From positions 1 through 13,092 of the forward strand of contig JAZAFR010000008.1 in assembly GCA_036121365.1 (NCBI GenBank): 13,092 nucleotides of DNA. Direction: 5' to 3'. A program made the position numbers and the translations under genes. This document shows, piece after piece, positions 7,871 to 13,092 of this stretch (the first letter of the stretch is position 1; every line of letters starts with the position of its first letter). The notes beneath the pieces were generated by a model. It did not search any database. It was given only the letters and a program-made list of their open reading frames with translations, and was not told the origin of the DNA. Origin of the DNA: UBA7916 sp036121365. GTDB lineage: Bacteria; Pseudomonadota; Gammaproteobacteria; Comchoanobacterales; Comchoanobacteraceae.

Positions 7871-9838
7871 CTATCTGGAGTTAGTTGGGCTTGGTGTTCG
7901 TAATTCTTCCGTTACTTCAGGTTCGCCTTCATCTTGAGGTTCTACGAAATTTTGAGTAATGTTTGATTCCTCTCCACCAAATAGTGCAGTGCCAGTAGAA
8001 CTCAACAGCCCAGCTACGGAATCACCATCTTGCGTGCCCTCAAGTGAGCCAGCGCCATCTTCATGCGATGAGATTGATGCACCTGTGTTTTGTTTTGCAG
8101 CTCTTTCTTCCAGTGCTAAAATTAAACGGTCAATCATTGGTAGTAATATGTGCTCAAAGAGCTTTATTTTTAAATCTGACTTCGAACTAATCTTATCATC
8201 TAGGCTTTTAAAAAGCGCTTTAAGTCTTTTAATATCGGGCGCTGGTTGACCATCTGTAGCAACTGGAGACTTCTTAACAAAGTCTAGTGTTCTCAGTAGA
8301 TGTAACTTGCCGGGGAGTCCACCCATACTGAGATTGAATCTACATCCTTCAAGATCGCCGACATCTTGACGGTTTTTTTCACTAGATAAGAAGGTTCTTA
8401 GTTTGGTATAATAATCTGGTTCGTCCTTTTGAGAGGAGTCAAGATCAGAAAGAGCATTGAGTAAAGAGGTGGCCTGCTCATGAAGACCGTGAGAGAACTC
8501 ATATTCAGTTGAAAAACTCTCAATGAGTGTTGAGAGATCAGTACCATGACGCTTGTCACAGAGGTTTGTATCATTAAAATTTTTCAGATATGCATCATTC
8601 CAGTCAATAGGATTCAGCTCACAAATCTTTGGCATTAAACCTAAACTTTTATAGAGAAATGACATGGTTTCAGCCAACTGTTTTTGATCGCCATTTTCTA
8701 TCACGGTTTCTACTATTTTGAGATACTCGTCATTCGCAATACGTAAAATAGGGAGAAGCAGCATTAGGGGGTCTAACTCTATGGTCTTTTCAGTAGGAGC
8801 CGGAGTCTGTGTATCAACGAAAGACATAGAGAGGGTAGAATTTTTAGAAAGTATTCTTTTCAAAACGCCCAAAAGATTTTGTTGAAACCCTTCAGGTAAG
8901 CCAAGAGTACCAGAGCTAAACGCACTTGCGACAAGTCTGAATGAAGGGATGATCAGTTTGTCTGCAATGCGCTGCATCGTTCGTCCAAGACTACCTTGAG
9001 CCTGAAGAGATGCTCTCAAAGGATCAAGGAAGTCAAGATCTGGGTTTGAAAGATAAGCAGCCACTTTTTTATGTACGTCTTTTGACTCAATATAGCGCTT
9101 AAAATCAGTAAAGAAGTCTTCTTTTTGTTTTATTTCCTCCTCAGAAAGTTCACTTGTTCTTTGATCTTTGTCGTAGTCGCCAGTCTCCTGTCTTACATTG
9201 TCAAGAAGAAAAGCATATTTTTCTCGAACTTCTTCGGATCCTCCTGAAACAGCCATTAACAGATGGTATGGTAAGGTCATGACGAGTTTATGGGGGCTTG
9301 GCATGTTTCTGAATGGATTCCCGTCAGGGCCAGCATACGGAGACAAATCAGCTGCCAGCGCACTGTCTATATGTAGAGCCATGAAGAGATCAATGTTTTC
9401 TCTGTTCAAAATCAGATTGTTAATTTGATATGTAAAAGAGGAAGGGTCATTTAGGGACTGGAATAGTTTTCTCGCTGCTCTGATAGTATCGACTGTTGAG
9501 ATCTTAGGATCAATACTACCACCACAAGCCTGAAACAATGCGGCCTTTTTCTCTTCAAAATTCTGGATGAGACTTACATTGACTTGGTTTAATCTGTCGA
9601 GAAAGGCTCTTCCATACTGAATGAGGACTGATCTAACCTGTACATCATACGATAGTATTTTCTTCATTTCTTCCATATTCAGACGGAATGCATCTAATTT
9701 TTCAGAGATCTTTTGAGTCAGTTTATCATCTGTCTGGCCGTCATTAAGCTTTCCTGATAGGTCTCGAATTTCAGTAAAAGAGTCTGTGAAGTTTGTCAGG
9801 CGCTTTTCAGGACTGTAAGGTGGTTGAAATACAGGCAT
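7871..9838 (-). CDS. Hypothetical protein B, intact paralogue of gene A
   Basis: A 655-residue soluble protein of unknown function, with no signal peptide or membrane helix and mostly helical. AAGGAGAAA precedes ATG 9838. It matches gene A along its whole length, about half the residues identical in the better stretches. The best conserved segment is LVMTLPYHLLMAVSGG (185-200) followed by YAFLLDNVRQE; others are LGRTMQRIADK, a helical repeat-like middle, and HEDGAGSLEG near the C-terminus. The last ~65 residues are acidic and Ser/Gly-rich and end RTPSPTNSR. Its own promoter lies upstream and a hairpin downstream, so it is probably a single-gene unit. A role as a secreted or lineage-specific factor is conceivable, but nothing in the sequence proves it. 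Confidence 0.85.
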   Translation of the reverse strand: MPVFQPPYSPEKRLTNFTDSFTEIRDLSGKLNDGQTDDKLTQKISEKLDAFRLNMEEMKKILSYDVQVRSVLIQYGRAFLDRLNQVNVSLIQNFEEKKAALFQACGGSIDPKISTVDTIRAARKLFQSLNDPSSFTYQINNLILNRENIDLFMALHIDSALAADLSPYAGPDGNPFRNMPSPHKLVMTLPYHLLMAVSGGSEEVREKYAFLLDNVRQETGDYDKDQRTSELSEEEIKQKEDFFTDFKRYIESKDVHKKVAAYLSNPDLDFLDPLRASLQAQGSLGRTMQRIADKLIIPSFRLVASAFSSGTLGLPEGFQQNLLGVLKRILSKNSTLSMSFVDTQTPAPTEKTIELDPLMLLLPILRIANDEYLKIVETVIENGDQKQLAETMSFLYKSLGLMPKICELNPIDWNDAYLKNFNDTNLCDKRHGTDLSTLIESFSTEYEFSHGLHEQATSLLNALSDLDSSQKDEPDYYTKLRTFLSSEKNRQDVGDLEGCRFNLSMGGLPGKLHLLRTLDFVKKSPVATDGQPAPDIKRLKALFKSLDDKISSKSDLKIKLFEHILLPMIDRLILALEERAAKQNTGASISSHEDGAGSLEGTQDGDSVAGLLSSTGTALFGGEESNITQNFVEPQDEGEPEVTEELRTPSPTNSR

Positions 9839-10323
9839 GTTATAGTTTCTCCTTGAATATTGTATGTTAATTAATAATTAAACCCACGATAGAGAATAGT
9901 TGAATGAGAATGAGTGTGTCAATGTCTGTAAATGATAAAGTGTCTATAGTATTGATAATAAATATTATTATAAAGGGAGCCAAGGTGGATTTAAAGATAG
10001 GTAGGAAAAGGCAAAACTGAATCAAAAAAGGGGGCAAGTAATAGTGATGAAAAGTCCAGATATATAAACAACGAGGCGGAGTTGGATACATCGAGGAGAG
10101 AAATGAATGTCATTGTGATGTGTGATGTGTGGTGCGTGTTGAATGAAGGGGTAATTGCTAGTGAGCGTATCATTCAGCAAAGCATGCAATGGTAGAGGCC
10201 CTTGTAAGACAGAAATGAATTTGGTAGATTAAGAAATGGTTAGTTGGCCATCTGTCAAGAGTTATATTTCAAATATAGTTTAGAAGTGATGGTTCTTATC
10301 TTTATAAAGTAGGCAGCGATTAG
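9839..10323. other. Divergent intergenic region between genes B and C
   Basis: It holds the gene B leader and promoter up to about 9977, where similarity to the A upstream region ends. The rest shows no gene. A 15-base palindrome TATATTTCAAATATA (10263-10277) and a TATAAA at 10303-10308 lie before gene C, the latter with TTTAGA 18 bp upstream as a weak -35. Start-less or short frames in this region look like chance. Confidence 0.5.
9893..9922 (-). promoter_or_regulatory. Probable promoter of gene B
   Basis: On the minus strand: a consensus TTGACA (9922-9917), an 18-bp spacer and TATTCT (9898-9893), giving a leader of about 45 bases. It is conserved in position with the gene A promoter, including GTTGA at 9899-9903 and TCAAT at 9919-9923. 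Confidence 0.6.
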
Positions 10324-11868
10324 ATGGAAAAAGACATGGGTGATGAAAAAAATCAAACAAGTTCAGGGCAAGACAAGGATTTAAGTCAAGGCAGTTCAGA
10401 AGAAAAGAAAGAAAAAGAAGATGGGCTACTTCAAAAGTTGTATGAATTTACAGACTCGGTCTATGCTGTTAGGGCAGATGCTGATAAGTGGCAAGAAGTG
10501 CTGACCGGTTCATCAAATGAAGTGGTGGAATATTTGAGTGAAAGAGCAGACGTGTTAAGTGGTATATTGGCAGCAACTTCCACAGAAGAGGCTAAGAGTA
10601 TTATTGAAAAATCATTCTCAGCTGAAAAAGTGCAAAATGACAGTGTAGAATCAAAAGATAAAGAAGAAGCAAGCGAGGGTATGGGCAGTGATGACCAAAA
10701 GGCCAATGACATTAAAGATAAAGACGATGAAGTCAAAGACATCGATAATAATGAAGAGGTCCAGAAAGACAGTGAGAATTTGGAAAGAGAGGTGGCTACA
10801 GAAGTAAAAACTGATGAGGAAAGCCAAGTTGGAAAAAAAGAGGAGGTAGTCAGCGAGCAAGCTGAAATCAGTGGAGGTGAAACTCAGGACATCGAGGAGA
10901 TTAAGGCTGTAAAATCAGAAAGTCAAGAGCTTGATAAGGCAGGCGTGCAAGACACAGGTGATGAGGGCATTGTTAAATTATTGCGCGATATTTACCAAGT
11001 TAAAGGTGATCAAGATGCAATTGACAACATAATCAAGTCTGCTGATTTGGAAGTGTTAAATAAACTGGGAGAGAATCCATTTTATATGGACAAAGTATTG
11101 AAGGTCAGCAATGAAAATGATTTGCAAGATTTTATTAAGATGATTAGAGCGCCTAAAGGTCCTGTTCCAGAGGCGCTTGTTGAAGGGGCAGCGGCTAAAG
11201 ATATTGGAGATCTAAGTGAGAATGTCAAAATACTGCTCGATAAATGGGCCTATTTGTCGGTGATTTGTCACGTTGAAAAAAATGAAAAAAAGGCAGGAGA
11301 TCTAACTGAGGGGGATAAAACGCTCATAATGAGTATGTCTGGAGTGCCAATTACAAATATTGTCGGGAAGGACGGAAAGAGTATGAGTATTTCTGTCAGT
11401 ATGCTTGGGATGATGGAAGGGTTTGACCAGGGCATTATGATGGAGCAAGACGATAAAGTGAAAACCGACGTTTTTGGAGGAGAGGAGTCACCTTCTTGGA
11501 GGAAAATGATGGCAGCTTATGATATGATTGGCTTGATTATAAAGTCCAAAATGAGTGAGGTCAAAATTGCCATGGGACAAAGAGAGTTTATGCGGAATTT
11601 CTGGGCATTGGCAAAGGTCAATGATATTGAGTGCGCAGGATTTGAGCCATCCCCAGAGGAGCTGAGATGGTATGAAAAAAGGCAGCTGTTTTTGAGAGAT
11701 AAGTTTGTCTATGAGAATGTGAAAAAATTAGACAGTGCTAAAACACCATCACCCATGGGAGGTGGCACAACAGGATCAATAGAGCCCACACAAGAAGATG
11801 TTGAGCAAGAAGCAGCTCAAGAAGACAAGGCAAGCAAAAAAGCCCCGGAAGAAGATGTAGAAAAGTAG
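10324..11868 (+). CDS. Hypothetical acidic protein C with a duplicated module
   Basis: The 514-residue product has no family I recognise, no signal peptide and no convincing membrane helix. Residues 35-98 and 215-277 look like two copies of one ~60-residue helical module (LYEFTDSVYAVRADAD...EVVEYLSERADVLSGIL against IYQVKGDQDAIDN...EVLNKLGENPFYMDKVL). They are separated by a very acidic, low-complexity linker (about 100-212, rich in Glu, Asp, Lys and Ser). A more globular part follows (about 278-470, with W308, W392, W427 and W449). The charged tail contains TPSPMGGG and ends EEDVEK. The ATG at 10324 has no strong ribosome binding site, and the ATG at 10336 is an alternative start. It is transcribed away from gene B and toward rplM, 307 bases upstream of it. 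Confidence 0.85.
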   Translation: MEKDMGDEKNQTSSGQDKDLSQGSSEEKKEKEDGLLQKLYEFTDSVYAVRADADKWQEVLTGSSNEVVEYLSERADVLSGILAATSTEEAKSIIEKSFSAEKVQNDSVESKDKEEASEGMGSDDQKANDIKDKDDEVKDIDNNEEVQKDSENLEREVATEVKTDEESQVGKKEEVVSEQAEISGGETQDIEEIKAVKSESQELDKAGVQDTGDEGIVKLLRDIYQVKGDQDAIDNIIKSADLEVLNKLGENPFYMDKVLKVSNENDLQDFIKMIRAPKGPVPEALVEGAAAKDIGDLSENVKILLDKWAYLSVICHVEKNEKKAGDLTEGDKTLIMSMSGVPITNIVGKDGKSMSISVSMLGMMEGFDQGIMMEQDDKVKTDVFGGEESPSWRKMMAAYDMIGLIIKSKMSEVKIAMGQREFMRNFWALAKVNDIECAGFEPSPEELRWYEKRQLFLRDKFVYENVKKLDSAKTPSPMGGGTTGSIEPTQEDVEQEAAQEDKASKKAPEEDVEK

Positions 11869-12111
11869 CAAGTGTGCAAATAATAGAAGGAAGGACAGAA
11901 AAAGAGCAAGTCAGGCTTAAGAAAGAGCAGTAAAGTGAAGAAAAAGAGAAGATATAAGGCCCCATAAGCTGAGAGTTTTAAAGGGTGCTCTGTGAGGGTT
12001 TCGAAGAAAAAGGTCACGTTATAATAGGGGGTTGACGAGATTCATCTCATTGGGATGAGTGAGAGTGAACGGTTTATATTTAAAAATATATGATAAATTT
12101 TAAAATAATGG
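11869..12111. other. Spacer after gene C, no gene
   Basis: Purine-rich. In the gene C frame, after the TAG and a further TAA TAG, 27 codons stay open with many lysines (KKSKSG...KVKKKRRYK), possibly an old C-terminal extension. A short stem CTCAT/ATGAG with a TGGG loop lies near 12047-12060, after a TTGACG at 12032-12037. No T-run terminator was found. Confidence 0.4.
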
Positions 12112-12140
12112 TTGTTATATGAGAGCTGGTTTAGTATAAT
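12112..12140 (+). promoter_or_regulatory. Promoter of rplM-rpsI
   Basis: TTGTTA (12112-12117), an exact 17-bp spacer and a consensus TATAAT (12135-12140) form a strong sigma70-type promoter. Transcription would start near 12147, leaving a leader of about 30 bases before rplM. Confidence 0.8.
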
Positions 12141-12175
12141 CATCAACTGGTTTTGTAAGATCTGAGATTATTTAT

Positions 12176-12646
12176 ATGCAACAACAAACAACAAAGTCAT
12201 ACTACAACGCTGAAAGAAAGTGGTATGCAATAGATGCAACTGACTGTAATTTGGGTCGTCTAGCTACGCAGATTTCTGTCTTGTTACAGGGAAAGCACAA
12301 AGCAACTTATACGCCACATACAGATCTAGGTGATTATGTGGTTGTTTACAATTGCAGTAAAGTTGTCTGCAACAGTACTGATAAGATTTACTATAGACAC
12401 TCAGGAAGAATCGGAAGCTTAAAAGAAAGAACATTTGCTGAGCAGATGGATGTCAGTCCGGAAAGCGTAATGAGATTAGCAGTAAAAAGAATGTTAAAAA
12501 GAGGTCCTCTTGGAAACCAGTTGATCACAAAGCTCAAATGTTATAGTGGTGGAGAACATCCACATGCAGCGCAAATGCCAAAGAGTATTGACTTAAAAGA
12601 AGGAAAGCAGATAGCAGAGGTGATATATGACAACACAGATAGTTAA
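12176..12646 (+). CDS. rplM: 50S ribosomal protein L13
   Basis: L13 binds 23S rRNA early in assembly of the large ribosomal subunit. The 156-residue product shows the family signatures: KWYAIDATDCNLGRLATQIS, GKHKATYTPHTDLGDYVVV, a YRHSGRIGSLKERT stretch, AVKRMLKRGPLG and SGGEHPHAAQMP. The length is slightly above the usual 142-154, from a short N-terminal extension (MQQQTTKSYYNAER) and an acidic end. Only a weak GAG-type ribosome binding site precedes the ATG. It forms the standard pair with rpsI, whose start codon lies 20 bases inside the rplM end, which implies translational coupling. Confidence 0.98.
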   Translation: MQQQTTKSYYNAERKWYAIDATDCNLGRLATQISVLLQGKHKATYTPHTDLGDYVVVYNCSKVVCNSTDKIYYRHSGRIGSLKERTFAEQMDVSPESVMRLAVKRMLKRGPLGNQLITKLKCYSGGEHPHAAQMPKSIDLKEGKQIAEVIYDNTDS

Positions 12647-13092
12647 TGGATATTATTATGCAACAGGCCGAAGAAAAGAGTCTTCTGCTCGTGTGTTTTT
12701 AAAAGAAGGAACAGGCAAAACAACGGTGAACGACCGCAGTATTGAAGATTACTTCGGAGAGGGAAGTATTTGGGCTGTTCAAGCAGTGAAAGCAATAAAG
12801 TTGTTGCATCAAGAAGGCCTATTTGACATTAAAGTGACGGTCAGCGGTGGTGGAATCAACGGTCAGTCAGGCGCAATGTCGCTTGGCGTGGCACGAGCAT
12901 TGGATTTATACGCGAAAAAAAATAGCCCTGAGATCATAACAGATGATTCTGAAGAAGAAAATAGCGATGACAGTGGCGATACAGAAGAAGTATCTGAAGG
13001 TCCACTGGGCATAGAGAGATGGCATCAAGTCATTCGTAAGGCAGGATTATTAACACGAGACTCTAGGCGCGTTCTGAGAAAGAAAGTTGGAC
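12627..13092 (+). CDS. rpsI: 30S ribosomal protein S9, partial, with acidic insertion
   Basis: S9 belongs to the small-subunit head, and its C-terminal tail reaches the P-site tRNA. The window holds the first 155 codons and stops before that tail. Signatures present are YYATGRRKESSARVFL, GTGKTTVNDRSIEDYFG, VSGGGINGQSGAMSLGVARAL and RKAGLLTRDSRRVLRKKVG. Between the ARAL helix and IRKAGLL, where S9 normally has only a few residues, there are about 35 extra ones (roughly 97-134), very acidic at 106-125 (DDSEEENSDDSGDTEE). The start at 12627 overlaps the rplM end by 20 bases and has AGAGGTG at a good distance inside rplM. The frame is open through the insertion, so it is not a frameshift artefact. 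Confidence 0.96.
   Translation, partial: MTTQIVNGYYYATGRRKESSARVFLKEGTGKTTVNDRSIEDYFGEGSIWAVQAVKAIKLLHQEGLFDIKVTVSGGGINGQSGAMSLGVARALDLYAKKNSPEIITDDSEEENSDDSGDTEEVSEGPLGIERWHQVIRKAGLLTRDSRRVLRKKVG

Larger units (their letters stand above)
7469..9977. repeat. Tandem segmental duplication, copy upstream of gene A
   Basis: It contains the thrS fragment, leader with hairpin, gene B and its promoter region, matching 4695-7457 in order and orientation. The two copies meet at about 7457-7468, where the upstream region of gene A changes into thrS-like sequence. The copy is shorter mainly because the thrS part has suffered deletions. Confidence 0.85.

Noticed and set aside
9867..10173. Short hydrophobic minus-strand frames upstream of gene B
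   Set aside because: They cover the gene B promoter and leader, contain low-complexity AT-rich sequence and lack ribosome binding sites.
1..13092. Insertion sequence, CRISPR array, tRNA or rRNA
   Set aside because: No transposase, terminal inverted repeats with target duplications, regularly spaced repeats or tRNA-like folds were found. The repeats present are gene and leader duplications.

Overview
The window is AT-rich bacterial DNA with two recognisable housekeeping loci: thrS-xseB on the minus strand and rplM-rpsI at the right end on the plus strand. Between and around them lie large hypothetical genes that match no family I know. The L13/S9 sequences and the broken, tandemly duplicated, lineage-specific genes suggest a proteobacterium, perhaps a host-associated alphaproteobacterium of the Rickettsiales/Holosporales type. 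That placement is an inference from gene style only and has low confidence.

Layout from left to right. A gene starting at base 7 runs out of the window leftwards. Its ~190 bp leader is repeated upstream of a second gene, D (2463 to 629, minus), which is interrupted by one frameshift in an A-rich run near 1600-1610. Next come xseB (exonuclease VII small subunit) and thrS (threonyl-tRNA synthetase without a TGS domain). Then come two paralogous genes on the minus strand, A (7320 to 5296, interrupted by one amber codon) and B (9838 to 7871, intact). Gene C (10324-11868, plus) is an acidic protein containing two copies of a ~60-residue module. rplM and a partial rpsI with an acidic insertion follow, behind a strong sigma70-type promoter.

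The main structural result is that A and B arose by one tandem duplication that also copied the 5' end of thrS. Between B and A (7468-7686) a decayed, frameshifted piece of thrS is still readable. It is followed by the same spacer and the same terminator hairpin that separate A from the real thrS. The ancestral order was therefore hypothetical gene - thrS, now B - thrS' fragment - A - thrS - xseB. The fragment has lost its frame several times while A and B stayed open over about 650 codons. This implies that the A/B proteins were kept by selection for most of the time since the duplication, and that the amber codon in A is comparatively recent or tolerated.

A second, independent leader duplication surrounds D. 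The thrS-xseB locus is therefore flanked on both sides by duplicated, partly broken hypothetical genes of similar length (about 611, 655 and 674 codons). No CRISPR array, tRNA, rRNA or intact insertion sequence was seen.
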